A DNA stretch of 64,000 bases, from assembly GCF_019039035.1 (NCBI RefSeq), contig NZ_JAHNZT010000032.1, positions 34,377-98,376 of the forward strand, given 5' to 3'. The DNA is from Citreicoccus inhibens. GTDB taxonomy: Bacteria; Myxococcota; Myxococcia; Myxococcales; Myxococcaceae. A program made the position numbers and the translations under genes. A model generated the notes under the pieces. The model searched no databases, was not told the DNA's origin, and was given only the letters and a program-made list of their open reading frames with translations. Each line of letters starts with the position of its first letter. The stretch's first letter is position 1. Of the stretch, positions 40,872 to 50,089 are shown in pieces.

Positions 40872-42355
40872 GCCCCGTGCGGACGACCTCCCTGGGCGCG
40901 AGCGTGGTCCTCGCGGCGGCGCTGGGCCTTGTGTTGGGCGCGTGCGCCTCCGGTCCCAAGCCGCGCCCTGAAGCCCCCGTGACGGCGGCGGCGAGCGCCG
41001 ACGGCGGCGTCTCGGTGGACGCGGGCGTCTCGGAGAAGCCCGCCGCGCCCCCTCCGGCCCCAGCCCCCACCAGCGGCGCCCAGAAGGACTTCCTGCGCGC
41101 GGTGGAGATCGCCCGCCGAGGTGAGCTGACCGCGGCGGAGACCGCGCTCAAGGCCCTGCTCGACCACGAGCCGAAGCTCGACTACGCGTGGACCAACCTG
41201 GGCATCGTGCAGGAGCGGCAGGGCCGCGCGGATGAGGCCGAGCGCTCCTATCGCAAGGCCCTGGCCCTGATGCCCGAGCAGGAGGCGGCGTGGGATTGCC
41301 TCGCGCGCCTCTATGTCCGCACGAACCGTGCGGTGAAGCTGGAGGCCGAGCTGCGCGACGCGCTGAAGGCCCGCGAGGACTCGGTGGCGCTGCACACCGC
41401 GCTCGCCTTCGTGCTGCTCCAGGAGAAGAAGCACGAGACCGCCGCCAACGAGGCCAAGCGCGCGCTCAAGGGTGACGAGCGCCACGTGCGCGCCATGCAG
41501 GTGCTGGCCCAGGTGTACTACCGCGAGGGCAAGTTCGAGCTGGCGCGCATGGTGCTGGAGAACGCGCGCGCCATCGACGCGGACGACGCGGCGACCCACA
41601 ACGCGCTCGGGCTGGTGCACCTGGTGCTCAAGGCACGGCCCCAGGCCCTGGAGAGCTTCAAGCTGGCCGCCCAGCTGCGCCCCGACTTCGCCGAGGCGCG
41701 CAACAACTACGGGGCGATGCTCAACGAGGCCCAGGACTACCCAGCCGCCGTCACCGAACTGGAGGCCGCCGTGCGCGCCGCGCCGGACTTCGCCTCCGCG
41801 CGCCTCAACCTGGGCAACGCGTACCGGGGCCAGGGCGACTTCGCTCGGGCACAGGCCGAGTACGAGCAGGTCCTCAAGCTCCAGCCGAGCCTGGTGGACC
41901 CGTACTTCAACCTCGCCATCCTGTACCTGGACCTGGAGCCGCAGGGACTGGACACGCTGGAGCGATACCAGAAGTCCATCGCGTACTTCGAGCAGTACAA
42001 GTCCCGGGGCGGCGGCGATGACCGCGTCGAGCAGTACCTGAAGGACGCGCGCAAGGGCATCGAGAAGGAAGAGCGCCGCCGCGAGCGGGAGCGCAAGGAC
42101 CAGCTGCGCAAGGCCGCGGACCAGGAGAAGGCGGACCGCCAGAAGGCGGCGGCGGACAAGCAGGCGGCGGCGGACAAGCAGGCAGCGGCGGACAAGCAGG
42201 GCCAGACGGACAAGGCGGCCCCGGTCGCGCCCGCCCCCGAAGCGAAGCCCTCGAAGCCGCCCCGCTCGAAACGTTCACCCGCGGCGAGCGCCGCCCCCCG
42301 GTCCCCTGCCCCCGCGGCACCGGCCTCGGGTAAGCTGGCGACTGACGGAAAATAG
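40868..42355 (+). CDS. TPR lipoprotein (GltE-like)
   Basis: A 495-residue protein from a GTG that overlaps the upstream stop. A lipoprotein signal (VVLAAALGLVLGACAS, lipobox LGAC) precedes an Ala/Pro spacer, eight or so canonical TPRs (about 75-360; DYAWTNLGIVQERQGRADEA) and a charged Lys/Ala tail with an 18-bp DNA repeat. TPR lipoproteins anchor the outer-membrane side of the Glt complex (GltE), and the position in this operon suggests an equivalent role. Confidence 0.85.
   Translation: MSPVRTTSLGASVVLAAALGLVLGACASGPKPRPEAPVTAAASADGGVSVDAGVSEKPAAPPPAPAPTSGAQKDFLRAVEIARRGELTAAETALKALLDHEPKLDYAWTNLGIVQERQGRADEAERSYRKALALMPEQEAAWDCLARLYVRTNRAVKLEAELRDALKAREDSVALHTALAFVLLQEKKHETAANEAKRALKGDERHVRAMQVLAQVYYREGKFELARMVLENARAIDADDAATHNALGLVHLVLKARPQALESFKLAAQLRPDFAEARNNYGAMLNEAQDYPAAVTELEAAVRAAPDFASARLNLGNAYRGQGDFARAQAEYEQVLKLQPSLVDPYFNLAILYLDLEPQGLDTLERYQKSIAYFEQYKSRGGGDDRVEQYLKDARKGIEKEERRRERERKDQLRKAADQEKADRQKAAADKQAAADKQAAADKQGQTDKAAPVAPAPEAKPSKPPRSKRSPAASAAPRSPAPAAPASGKLATDGK
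42146..42199 (+). repeat. three 18-bp tandem repeats in the TPR lipoprotein
   Basis: Three head-to-tail copies of an 18-bp unit encoding AAADKQ (third copy with one substitution). In-frame units of this kind can gain or lose copies without breaking the protein; they lengthen a charged tail. Confidence 0.85.
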
Positions 42356-42362
42356 GACGCCC

Positions 42363-42638
42363 ATGCGCACCGCCCTGCCCCTGCTCATGCTGCTCGCCTC
42401 CGCGCCCGTGCTGGCGCAGGACAAGGCCGCGCCATCGTCCGGCGCACCCGCGAGCACGGCCCCGGCCAAGAAGGCCCGCAAGGTCATCCGCCTGGAGGCC
42501 ATCGCCGTCGAGGGCCGCATCCAGAAGCCGCAGGCCTTCTACATCCTCCAGCGTTCCAACCTGAGCTTTGACGACCTGAACCGCACGGAGAGCTTCGTGC
42601 CCAAGGTCGTCAAGAGCGTGGAACAGGACCCCTTCTAG
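42363..42638 (+). CDS. small exported protein of the mgl locus
   Basis: A 91-residue protein: a cleavable signal peptide ending APVLAQ, a short Ala/Pro/Ser spacer, and a compact domain (KVIRLEAIAVEGRIQKPQ, then FYILQRSNLSFDDLNRTESF and a terminal F). I recall small proteins with this IQKPQAFYILQR pattern beside FHA/TonB-type proteins in myxobacterial Glt/Nfs-like clusters. It lies 7 bases after the TPR lipoprotein and 3 before the GltG-like gene. Function unknown; probably a periplasmic partner of the neighbouring TonB-type domain. Confidence 0.75.
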   Translation: MRTALPLLMLLASAPVLAQDKAAPSSGAPASTAPAKKARKVIRLEAIAVEGRIQKPQAFYILQRSNLSFDDLNRTESFVPKVVKSVEQDPF

Positions 42639-42641
42639 TCC

Positions 42642-43988
42642 ATGGCCTCCTCTCCGCAGAACAAGCTGCTCCGCGTCGGCGTCATCCAGGACGGCCGCAT
42701 CGTCGAGGAGCACCACGTCCGGCGCGACACGGTCACCATCGGCAACGATGCGCGCAACACCATCGTCCTGCCCGCCGCGGAGGACCGTCCCTCGCGCTTC
42801 CCCCTGCTGGAGAACCAGAACCAGCAGTACCAGCTCGTCTTCGACGAGACGATGGACGGCCGCGTCAACCTGGGTTCCTCGGACGTGGACTTCCACGCCC
42901 TGCGCAACCAGGGCCTGGCCACCCGCCGCGGCAACCTCTACGTGCTGCCGCTCCAGGAGAGCGCGCGCGGCAAGGTGGAGCTGGGCGACGCCACCGTCTT
43001 CTTCCAGTTCGTCTCGCCGCCGCCCGAGGAGGCCCGTCCCACCCTCCCTCCGGACGTGAAGGGCAGCGCCTGGAAGACGATGGACCGCCTGTTCTTCGGC
43101 ATCCTGGCGGCCTCGCTCCTCATCCATTTCACCGGCGCCGCGGTCATCCTGGCGACGCCGCCTCCCGAGGAGCGCGAGCTGGCGTTGGACCAGCTCGAGG
43201 ACCGCTTCGTGCGCGCCATCATCCCCCCGGCGCCGCCGCAGCAGGAGAAGCCCGCGGAGACCGGGCCGGCCGAGGCCAAGGAGGACGCGCACAAGGACGA
43301 GCCCAAGAAGGACGCCGCCGCGGAGAAGCCCGCGGAGACGCGCTCGCCCGGGGACGCCGCCGAGCACCGCAAGCAGGTGGAGCAGAAGGTGGCCGGAAAG
43401 GGCCTGCTCAAGATTCTCGGCTCCGCGAGCAGCGGCGGCGCGGGCGCGTTCGCGGACGTGCTGGGCGGCAGCGCGGGCGGTGGTGACGTGGCGCAGGCCC
43501 TGGCGGGAGCGGGCGGCGTGGGCGTGGCCACCGAGGCCAGCGTGGGCAGCGTCGGGCAGCGCGGCGGCGGCTCCGGCAAGGTGACGAGCATCGGCGAGGT
43601 GGGCACGCAGGGCGGCGGCAAGGTGGACCTGGGCGCCAAGCAGGAGGCCAAGGTCGAGGGCCGCGTGAAGGACTCGGCGCCCGAGGTGGACAGCTCCAGC
43701 GTGGACCGCGACGCGCTGGCCCGCTACGTGAAGCAGCGCCTGAAGGCCATCCAGAACTGCTACGAGAAGGAGCTCAAGCGCAACCCGAGCCTCAAGGGCA
43801 AGGTGGTGGTGCGCTTCAGCATCAAGCCCTCCGGGCGCGCGGGCGACATCGATGTCGAGGAGAACACATTGAGCAACGACGCGGTGGGCAGCTGCATCCG
43901 CGCCGTCATCCGCACCTGGGTGTTTCCTTTCAAACCGGCTGACGACGTGACTGTCGCCTATCCGTTCGTCTTCAGCCCGGCGGGTTAG
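42642..43988 (+). CDS. GltG-like FHA/TonB-type inner-membrane protein
   Basis: A 448-residue protein. An N-terminal FHA-like beta domain (about 1-140; VTIGNDARNTIVLP) lies in the cytoplasm, one transmembrane helix follows (about 147-170), then an acidic Lys/Glu/Pro linker, a Gly/Ala-rich stretch (about 265-325) and an AgmX/PglI or TonB-like C-terminal domain (about 350-448) with paired Cys (QNCYEKELKRNP and GSCIRAVIRTWVFP). This is the layout of GltG, which links the inner membrane to the outer-membrane Glt platform. The same terminal domain ends the kinase at 27340-29286. Confidence 0.88.
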   Translation: MASSPQNKLLRVGVIQDGRIVEEHHVRRDTVTIGNDARNTIVLPAAEDRPSRFPLLENQNQQYQLVFDETMDGRVNLGSSDVDFHALRNQGLATRRGNLYVLPLQESARGKVELGDATVFFQFVSPPPEEARPTLPPDVKGSAWKTMDRLFFGILAASLLIHFTGAAVILATPPPEERELALDQLEDRFVRAIIPPAPPQQEKPAETGPAEAKEDAHKDEPKKDAAAEKPAETRSPGDAAEHRKQVEQKVAGKGLLKILGSASSGGAGAFADVLGGSAGGGDVAQALAGAGGVGVATEASVGSVGQRGGGSGKVTSIGEVGTQGGGKVDLGAKQEAKVEGRVKDSAPEVDSSSVDRDALARYVKQRLKAIQNCYEKELKRNPSLKGKVVVRFSIKPSGRAGDIDVEENTLSNDAVGSCIRAVIRTWVFPFKPADDVTVAYPFVFSPAG

Positions 43989-44042
43989 GCTCCATGCGCT
44001 GCGCGGCCGGCACCTGCCGGCGCGTGGCCCCGCGGGGGGCGC

Positions 44043-44492
44043 ATGGAGAAGCTGTCCGTCATCGCCACTTCACCCCTCTTCGAGATGCTCGCGCCCACCG
44101 AGCTGGCCCACCTGGCCGAGCTGGCCCGGGTGCACCGCTACGCCCCCGGCGACACCGTCTTCGAGGAGGGCGCCCTGGGCGACAGCCTCTTCGTCATCAT
44201 CCACGGCGAAGTGGAGGTGGTGCGGCGCGGACCTCGGGACGCGGCGGTGCACTCGCTCTGCGTCCTGGGGCCCACGGACTTCTTCGGAGAGATGGGCCTC
44301 ATCGACCAGGAGCACCGCTCCGCCACCGTGCGGGCGCGAAGCGCGGCGGAGCTGCTCCAGCTCACCGCGCAGGACCTGCGCGCCTTCCGCCGGGCGCACG
44401 GAGACGGCTTCACCTATGTCGTCGTGAACATCGCCCGGAGGCTGTCCGCCCGGCTGCGCGAGGCGAACGCCCGCCTGGTGTCTCGGGAATGA
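44043..44492 (+). CDS. cyclic-nucleotide-binding domain protein
   Basis: A 149-residue protein that is a single Crp-type nucleotide-binding domain: SPLFEMLAPTELAHLAELA, GDTVFEEGALGDSLFVIIHG, and the phosphate-binding cassette FGEMGLIDQEHRSATV with the Arg that binds the cyclic phosphate. It has no DNA-binding helix-turn-helix, so it is not a transcription factor by itself. Set between a Glt-like protein and polysaccharide-export genes, it could make this assembly nucleotide-responsive. Confidence 0.9.
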   Translation: MEKLSVIATSPLFEMLAPTELAHLAELARVHRYAPGDTVFEEGALGDSLFVIIHGEVEVVRRGPRDAAVHSLCVLGPTDFFGEMGLIDQEHRSATVRARSAAELLQLTAQDLRAFRRAHGDGFTYVVVNIARRLSARLREANARLVSRE

Positions 44493-44522
44493 CGTCGCCC
44501 TCCCCCGCGGCCGTGGCGTCCG

Positions 44523-44551
44523 TTGACACCCCCCACCCTTGCTTCTACGCT
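44523..44551 (+). promoter_or_regulatory. sigma-70-like promoter
   Basis: A perfect TTGACA at 44523-44528, a 17-base spacer and TACGCT at 44546-44551. The predicted transcript start near 44558 lies between the ATG at 44539 and that at 44593, and so supports the latter as the real start. It would let the last three genes of the block be transcribed separately. Confidence 0.6.
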
Positions 44552-44592
44552 CGAAGTGCAAGGATTTTCGGGCCTTTGCCCTCGTGAGGCGC

Positions 44593-45171
44593 ATGAACAC
44601 CCTCGGAATGTTCGCCGCCGTCGTGGTCAGCAGCATGGCCATCGCGCAGGCCCCGCCCGCGCCCCCAGGGCCAGCCCCCGTCCCGCGCCCCACCACGGCC
44701 GCCGCCGTGCTCGACAAGGCCAGCGAAGTACCGGACCCGGAGAAGCTCCAGCGCAGCAACCAGGCCCTGGGCGGCATGCGCGAGGTGCTCCGGCAGGTGC
44801 TCGAGAAGGTGGAAGAGGCCCGTCGCAGCAAGGACGTGGTGAAGCTCAACTGCGCGAACGAGAAGCTCACGCAAATCAAGGGCCTGCTGCGCATCTCCGA
44901 GCAGGCGGACGTGTCCCTCCAGGAGTCCATCTCCCGGCAAGAGGCCTCGTCCAGCGAGCACGAGTACACCAAGGTCATGATCGCCCAACAGAAGGTGGGC
45001 CAGCTGCGCGCCGAGGCGGAGGAGTGCATCGGCCAGCTCGCCTTCCGCACGGACGAGAACCTCTTCGTGGAAGTCGAGGAGCCCAACAACCTGCCCGGCG
45101 GCGACCCCACTCGCCCCCTGCCTCCCCAGGACATCGTCGTCAGACCTCCTCCCGCGAGCCCCGTTCGCTAG
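44593..45171 (+). CDS. small exported protein, coiled-coil-like
   Basis: A 192-residue protein with a signal peptide (MFAAVVVSSMAIAQA), a Pro-rich spacer and a mostly helical body (about 50-150; EKLQRSNQALGGMREVLRQV) that contains two Cys residues (LNCANEKL and EECIGQL) able to form a disulphide. The C terminus is acidic then Pro-rich. The start follows from the upstream promoter and the signal peptide. It lies before the wzpB/wzaB-like pair. No family recognised. Confidence 0.75.
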   Translation: MNTLGMFAAVVVSSMAIAQAPPAPPGPAPVPRPTTAAAVLDKASEVPDPEKLQRSNQALGGMREVLRQVLEKVEEARRSKDVVKLNCANEKLTQIKGLLRISEQADVSLQESISRQEASSSEHEYTKVMIAQQKVGQLRAEAEECIGQLAFRTDENLFVEVEEPNNLPGGDPTRPLPPQDIVVRPPPASPVR

Positions 45172-45334
45172 GATTTTCAATCACTTCGGGTGGCCCCTGG
45201 CCCTCCGGGCGAGTCCCCCGGGTGTCCCCAACACTTCTTTCGGCCCGTGAGGGGGTGCGTGCTATGACGCCATGGGTCGGAAGCACACTGGGCGGGAGCT
45301 GGCCGTCTTCCCGCCGGAGAAGTTGTCCGGAGCC

Positions 45335-46606
45335 ATGAAGCTGCCTGGCAAAATCTGGGGAGGCATGGGTGCGCTGGCGCTTTGGACGGCGCTGTTGCCC
45401 GCGTCCGCCCTGGCGCAGCAGTCAGCCCCTCCCACCGGAGGCAACGGCTTCAAGGTCGGCGATGGCCGGCTGCACCCGTACTTCGACCTCGAGTCCCGCC
45501 TGGACAGCGGCATGGGGTACTTCCGCCCCGCTGGCGCGGACGTGCTGGACGGCAATGTGCTGTCACCCAAGCCCTCCAGCGAAGTGGCCCTGCACCTGCG
45601 GCCCGGCTTCCGGCTGGAGATGCCGTCGCCCTCGATGCCCATCAACCTCGCGGGCAACCTGGACTACGTGCTGTACACCGGCCTGATGACGGCCGGCTCC
45701 AGCGCCGCGTCGCACCTGGAAGGCGCGGCGGACCTGCTGGCGCGCTTCAACCCCGAGAGCCCCCTGTCCTTCGAGCTGGGCGATCAGCTCGCGCGCTCGG
45801 ACCGCACCCGCACGGTGGCGGTGGGCGCCGGCGTGCTGAGCCTCTTCAACGAGGCGCGCGCCAAGGCGACGTGGCGGCCCGGTGGAGGGGCGCTGGAGAT
45901 CTCCCCCTCGCTGGCGTACGCGGTGGAGTTCTTCAAGCCGCTGGGGGCCCTGGCGCCCACCGACTGCACGGACACCGTCTGCGACCCGGCCACCGCGGAC
46001 CGCTTCGACTACAGCAACCTGCGCTTCGGGCTGGAGGGGCGCTGGCGCTTCCTGCCCAAGACAGCGGTGGTGGTGGACACCGGCCTGGACTCGCGCGGCT
46101 ACTTCCACGACGACCAGAGCCCCTCGGCGCTGCTGCTGCACGGGCTGGTGGGCGTGGCGGGCCTCGTGTCCCCCAAAATCACCGTGACGGCCAAGGTGGG
46201 CTGGAAGCAGAACCTGTCAGCCGGCGGTGGCGGCGCGCTCGTCACGCAGCTCGAGGGCAACTACCTGTTCAGCCCCACGCTCACCTTCAAGGGCGGCTAC
46301 CTGCGCACCCTGGAGCCCGTGGCCGCGTACGGCCTGTTCCGGGATGATCGCGGCTACGCGGAGGCGCGCGCCTTCATGGGCGGACGCCTGACACTGCACG
46401 CGGGCGCCTCGGTGGACTTCCTCCACTTCGCGGGCACGCGCAGCGACACGCTGGTGTCCCTGGACGCGGGCCCCGAGTACCTCTTCCGTCCGTGGCTGAC
46501 CGGCGCGGCTGGCTACATGCTCAGCGCCCGGTCGTCCTCGGAGACGGGCGGCGGCATCAACTACACGCGCCACGAGGGATATGCTCGGCTGTCCGTGCTG
46601 TATTGA
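45335..46606 (+). CDS. wzpB: outer-membrane beta-barrel, WzpB-like
   Basis: About 423 residues: a signal peptide ([22 protein letters not shown]), then repeated amphipathic strands with aromatic girdles ending in a C-terminal aromatic-rich strand ([11 protein letters not shown]), consistent with an outer-membrane barrel. An ATG at 45272 would add 21 residues before the signal. It directly precedes a short polysaccharide-export (OPX) gene. In Myxococcus xanthus the short OPX protein WzaB works with a barrel partner, WzpB, forming a composite translocon for biosurfactant polysaccharide; position and pairing match, from memory. Confidence 0.75.
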   Translation: MKLPGKIWGGMGALALWTALLPASALAQQSAPPTGGNGFKVGDGRLHPYFDLESRLDSGMGYFRPAGADVLDGNVLSPKPSSEVALHLRPGFRLEMPSPSMPINLAGNLDYVLYTGLMTAGSSAASHLEGAADLLARFNPESPLSFELGDQLARSDRTRTVAVGAGVLSLFNEARAKATWRPGGGALEISPSLAYAVEFFKPLGALAPTDCTDTVCDPATADRFDYSNLRFGLEGRWRFLPKTAVVVDTGLDSRGYFHDDQSPSALLLHGLVGVAGLVSPKITVTAKVGWKQNLSAGGGGALVTQLEGNYLFSPTLTFKGGYLRTLEPVAAYGLFRDDRGYAEARAFMGGRLTLHAGASVDFLHFAGTRSDTLVSLDAGPEYLFRPWLTGAAGYMLSARSSSETGGGINYTRHEGYARLSVLY

Positions 46607-46622
46607 GGCCGTGCCGTCCCCG

Positions 46623-47234
46623 ATGAGAACCCTTCGCTCCCTGCTGGCCCTCGCCGTCCTGGGCACCACGTCCGCGTGCCACACCGCCGCGCGCCCGCCC
46701 GCCCCGCCCACGCCGCCGCCGTCCGAGGCCACGCACACCGCCGAGGCCGGCGGAACGCTCGGCCCGGGTGACGTGGTGGAGGTGCGCGTCTTCCAGGAGC
46801 CGGACCACTCCGGCACGTGGCGCGTGTCCCCCGAGGGCACCATCGACTACCCGCTGTGCAACAAGGTCCCCTTGGAGGGCCGCACGTCCAGCGGCGCCGC
46901 GGACGCGCTCCAGGAGTGCCTGTCGCACTACCTGCGGCATCCGCAGGTGTCGGTACTCATCCGCGAGTACAACTCGCGCAAGGTCTTCGTCTTCGGCGAG
47001 GTGCAGAAGCCCGGCACGTTCCCCGTGGACGGGCGCATGTCCATCATCCAGGCCATCACCCTGGCCGGCGGCTTCACGAAGATGGCGGCGAAGAACAACA
47101 CGCAGGTGACGCGGGTGGTGGACGGGCAGGAGCGGAAGATCCGCGTGCCGGTGGAGGACATTGGCGCCGGGCGGGAGAAGAACTTCCTCCTCCAGCCGGA
47201 CGACATCGTCATGGTGCCGGAGAGCTTCTTCTAG
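46623..47234 (+). CDS. wzaB: short OPX polysaccharide-export lipoprotein, WzaB-like
   Basis: A 203-residue lipoprotein (lipobox TSAC) with a Poly_export domain ([18 protein letters not shown], about 40-115) and one SLBB domain ([17 protein letters not shown], about 120-195). It lacks the C-terminal amphipathic helix by which E. coli Wza crosses the outer membrane, so it needs a separate pore, which the adjacent barrel can supply. I start it at 46623; a GTG at 46611 is possible. Its stop overlaps that of the convergent phosphatase gene in CTAG. Tenth gene after mglA, as for MXAN_1915. Confidence 0.85.
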   Translation: MRTLRSLLALAVLGTTSACHTAARPPAPPTPPPSEATHTAEAGGTLGPGDVVEVRVFQEPDHSGTWRVSPEGTIDYPLCNKVPLEGRTSSGAADALQECLSHYLRHPQVSVLIREYNSRKVFVFGEVQKPGTFPVDGRMSIIQAITLAGGFTKMAAKNNTQVTRVVDGQERKIRVPVEDIGAGREKNFLLQPDDIVMVPESFF

Positions 47235-48064
47235 GGCGGCGTCCAGCCGACCTCATCGAGGAAGCGCCGCGCCTCCGCCTGAAGCGTGGGCGCCAAGAGG
47301 GGCGCTCCGGCCATCACGTCCCCCCGGAGCACGTCGAAGGGCGCGCCGCTCAAGTGGGTGATGACGCCGCCCGCCTCCTGCACCAACAACGAGCCCGCCG
47401 CGATGTCCCACGGCTTGAGGCCGAACTCGAAGAAGCCGTCGAAGCGCCCCGCCGCCACGTACGCCAGGTCCAGCGCCGCGCTGCCGGTGCGCCGCATTCC
47501 CTGCGCGCGAATCACGAAGCGCGCGAACAGCCCCACCGGCCCGTCCGGGCGCTCGCGCACATCATACGGGAAGCCCGTGCACAGCAGCGCGTGCTCCAGC
47601 GTCGCGGTGGCGCTGGCTCGGAGCGGACGTGCGTTGAGCGTGGCGCCCTCGCCCCGCGCCGCGGAGAACAGCTCGTCGCGCATGGGGTCGTAGACGGCGC
47701 CCGCCACGACGCCCCCGGGGCCCTCCACCGCCACGCTCACGCAGAAGTGCGGCACGTGGTGCGAGTAGTTCGTGGTGCCATCCAGCGGATCCACCAACCA
47801 GCGCAGCCCGGTGGTCCCCTGCGTGGCCCCGCTCTCCTCCGCGAGGATGGCGTGGTGCGGATGACGCTCGCGCAGGAAGGCCAGCAGCACCTCCTCAGAG
47901 GCGCGGTCCGCGTCCGTCACCAGGTCGATGCCGCCCTTGAACTCGATGGTGCGCTCCCCGTGGAAGCGCTCCGCGAGGACGCGGCCGGCGAGCCGGGCGC
48001 CCTCCTCGGCCGTCCGCCGCAGGGCCGAGGGTGTCTCCGAAGCCATCACGCCTCCGATGCTCAC
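47231..48064 (-). CDS. inositol monophosphatase family protein
   Basis: A 277-residue metal-dependent phosphatase. Metal-site motifs: EESG (about 80), DPLDGTTN (about 97-104) and the C-terminal [15 protein letters not shown]. Substrates in the family include inositol phosphate, PAP and fructose-1,6-bisphosphate; sequence does not decide. The GTG start at 48064 overlaps the stop of the TlpA-like gene (GTGA); ATG at 48046 is an alternative. Confidence 0.9.
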   Translation of the reverse strand: MSIGGVMASETPSALRRTAEEGARLAGRVLAERFHGERTIEFKGGIDLVTDADRASEEVLLAFLRERHPHHAILAEESGATQGTTGLRWLVDPLDGTTNYSHHVPHFCVSVAVEGPGGVVAGAVYDPMRDELFSAARGEGATLNARPLRASATATLEHALLCTGFPYDVRERPDGPVGLFARFVIRAQGMRRTGSAALDLAYVAAGRFDGFFEFGLKPWDIAAGSLLVQEAGGVITHLSGAPFDVLRGDVMAGAPLLAPTLQAEARRFLDEVGWTPP

Positions 48065-48618
48065 CGCTTCGCGGGCTCGGCGAGCAGCTCTTCGATTTCC
48101 GTCTGGTAGAGCTGGAGGAAGTCCTCCGCGAAGCCCTCCCGGACGTGGCGCACCACGCCCCGACGATCAATCAGGAAGCTGGTGGGCATGACCCGGACCT
48201 TCAACGTGCGCTCGGCCACCTGCGCGTTGGCGTCCTGGAGGATGGGCAACGTCACCTTCGTCTCCTGGAGGAACGGAGCGATGGCGCGCGGGTCCTCGTC
48301 CACGTTGAGCGCGTACACCTTGAGCCCCTTGGGGCCGTACTCGCGGGCGAGCGCCTCGTAGGTAGGGAGCGCGTCGCGACACGGCTCGCACCAGGTGGCC
48401 CAGACGTCGAGCAGCACCACGTTCCCCCGCTCGCTGGCGAAGTCATAGGGCTCGCCACCGGGGTAGCGCGTCACGCGGAACGACAGGGGCGCGCCTGCAC
48501 CGGACTGGCTGCCTTGCCCCGCCTCCTGCGTGCGGTCCGTCAGCGGAGGCATGGCCGGAGCCCTGGCGCAGCCTCCGAGCAGCAGGGCTCCCACCATCAG
48601 GGACACGACGTGCCGCAT
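48061..48618 (-). CDS. TlpA/ResA-like thioredoxin lipoprotein
   Basis: A 185-residue lipoprotein (MRHVVSLMVGALLLGGC, Cys 17) with a thioredoxin fold: active site WATWCEPC (about 79-86), the cis-Pro region RVMPTSFLIDRRG and a C-terminal helix. Such proteins reduce disulphides outside the cytoplasm, for example in cytochrome c maturation; no cytochrome genes lie nearby. The start at 48618 lies just beyond the stop of mpl (48620), so the genes are co-transcribed. Confidence 0.88.
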   Translation of the reverse strand: MRHVVSLMVGALLLGGCARAPAMPPLTDRTQEAGQGSQSGAGAPLSFRVTRYPGGEPYDFASERGNVVLLDVWATWCEPCRDALPTYEALAREYGPKGLKVYALNVDEDPRAIAPFLQETKVTLPILQDANAQVAERTLKVRVMPTSFLIDRRGVVRHVREGFAEDFLQLYQTEIEELLAEPAKR

Positions 48619-48619
48619 C

Positions 48620-50089
48620 TCAGGACTCCTTTCCGGCGCGAGCGCGCAGCGCGGCCAGCAGCTTGTCGATGAAGCCACCGAAGGCTCCATTGCTCATCAC
48701 GAGGAGGACATCCCCTGGACGCGCCTCGCGAGCCACCCGTTCCACCAGCGTGGGCACGTCCGTGGCGCCGTCCGCGGCGATGCCTTGCTCCGACAACGCG
48801 CGCACGAGCCGAGGCACATCCAGTTCCTCGCCCACGGGCACCTTGTCGTGGCGCTCGGGCACCTTGAGGCTGGCGCGCGCGGCGCCGGTGAAGGCGTGCG
48901 CGTAGTCCTCCTGGTGGATGTTGCGGCGGCTGGTGTTCGAGCGGGGCTCGAAGATGGCCCACAGGCGCCGCTCTGGGTAACGGTGGCGGACGGCGAAGAG
49001 GGTCTCTCGCACGGCGGTGGGATGGTGGGCGAAGTCATCCACCACGAGCACGCCCTCCACCTCGGCGCGCACTTCCTGCCGGCGCTTGACGCCCGCGAAG
49101 GTGGCGAGCCCCTTGCGAATCTCGTCGAACGACAGGCCCAGGCCACGCGCGGCGGCGATGACGCTGAGCGCGTTCTCCACGTTGTGCAGGCCGCCCATGG
49201 GCAGCGTGGCCACGCCGAGCGACTGGCCGCGCTCCATCACCTCGAAGCGCGCGCCCTCCGGACCGAACGAGACACCGCGCGGCGTGTAGTCCGCGTCGGC
49301 GCCCTCCTTCGCGACGTACGTCACCACCGGCGCGGTGGCCCCCCGGGCGATGCGCACCGCGTTCGGGTACGCGGCGCAGACCACGAGCTGACCGTCGCGC
49401 GGGACGAGCCGCACGAACTTCTCGAAGGTGGCCTCGTAATGGGGCAGGTCGCGGAAGATGTCCGCGTGGTCGAACTCCACGCTCGTGACGATGGCCGTGC
49501 GCGGGCGGTAGTGGAGGAACTTGGAGCCCTTGTCCCAGTAGGCCGTGTCGTACTCGTCGCCCTCGACGACGAAGTGCGGCCCGTTGCCGACGCGGTAGTT
49601 GCCCGCATAGTTCTGCGTGACGCCGCCCACGAGGAAGGACGGGTCCTTGCCTGCCTCCACCAGCACATGGGCCATGAGCGAGGACGTCGTCGTCTTGCCG
49701 TGGGTGCCGGCCACGACCACGGAGTGTCGCCGCTCGAGGAACAGCGAGCCCAGCGCGGCGGGGAAGCTCATCTGGCGCAGGCCGCGCTCGCGCACGGCGG
49801 TGGCCTCGGGGTTCATCCGGCGGATGACGTTCCCGATGATGACGAGGTCCGGCCGCGCCGCGTCGAGGTTCTCAGGACGGTACGGCGTGAGGACGGGGAT
49901 GCCCCACGCCTGGAGCATGTCGCTCATGGGCGGGTAGACGTTCTCGTCGCTGCCCGTGACATCGTAGCCGGCGGCCTTGAGCATGCCGCCGAAGGAGCCC
50001 ATTCCGGTGCCCGCCACGCCCACCAGGTGGACGCGGCGCACGCTGGAGGGGTCGAGGGTATCGAGGACGTTGCCGTTGTCGTCAGCCAT
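48620..50089 (-). CDS. mpl: Mpl, UDP-MurNAc:tripeptide ligase
   Basis: A 489-residue Mur-ligase family protein. N-terminal VHLVGVAGTGMGSFGGMLKAAG, ATP loop GTHGKTTTSSLM (about 110-121) and the FAHHPTAVRETL motif match Mpl, which joins the recycled tripeptide L-Ala-gamma-D-Glu-meso-DAP to UDP-MurNAc. MurC shares these motifs, but the VAGTGMG variant and the neighbouring LD-carboxypeptidase favour Mpl. The ATG at 50089 overlaps the end of the serine-hydrolase gene by 8 bases. Confidence 0.88.
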   Translation of the reverse strand: MADDNGNVLDTLDPSSVRRVHLVGVAGTGMGSFGGMLKAAGYDVTGSDENVYPPMSDMLQAWGIPVLTPYRPENLDAARPDLVIIGNVIRRMNPEATAVRERGLRQMSFPAALGSLFLERRHSVVVAGTHGKTTTSSLMAHVLVEAGKDPSFLVGGVTQNYAGNYRVGNGPHFVVEGDEYDTAYWDKGSKFLHYRPRTAIVTSVEFDHADIFRDLPHYEATFEKFVRLVPRDGQLVVCAAYPNAVRIARGATAPVVTYVAKEGADADYTPRGVSFGPEGARFEVMERGQSLGVATLPMGGLHNVENALSVIAAARGLGLSFDEIRKGLATFAGVKRRQEVRAEVEGVLVVDDFAHHPTAVRETLFAVRHRYPERRLWAIFEPRSNTSRRNIHQEDYAHAFTGAARASLKVPERHDKVPVGEELDVPRLVRALSEQGIAADGATDVPTLVERVAREARPGDVLLVMSNGAFGGFIDKLLAALRARAGKES

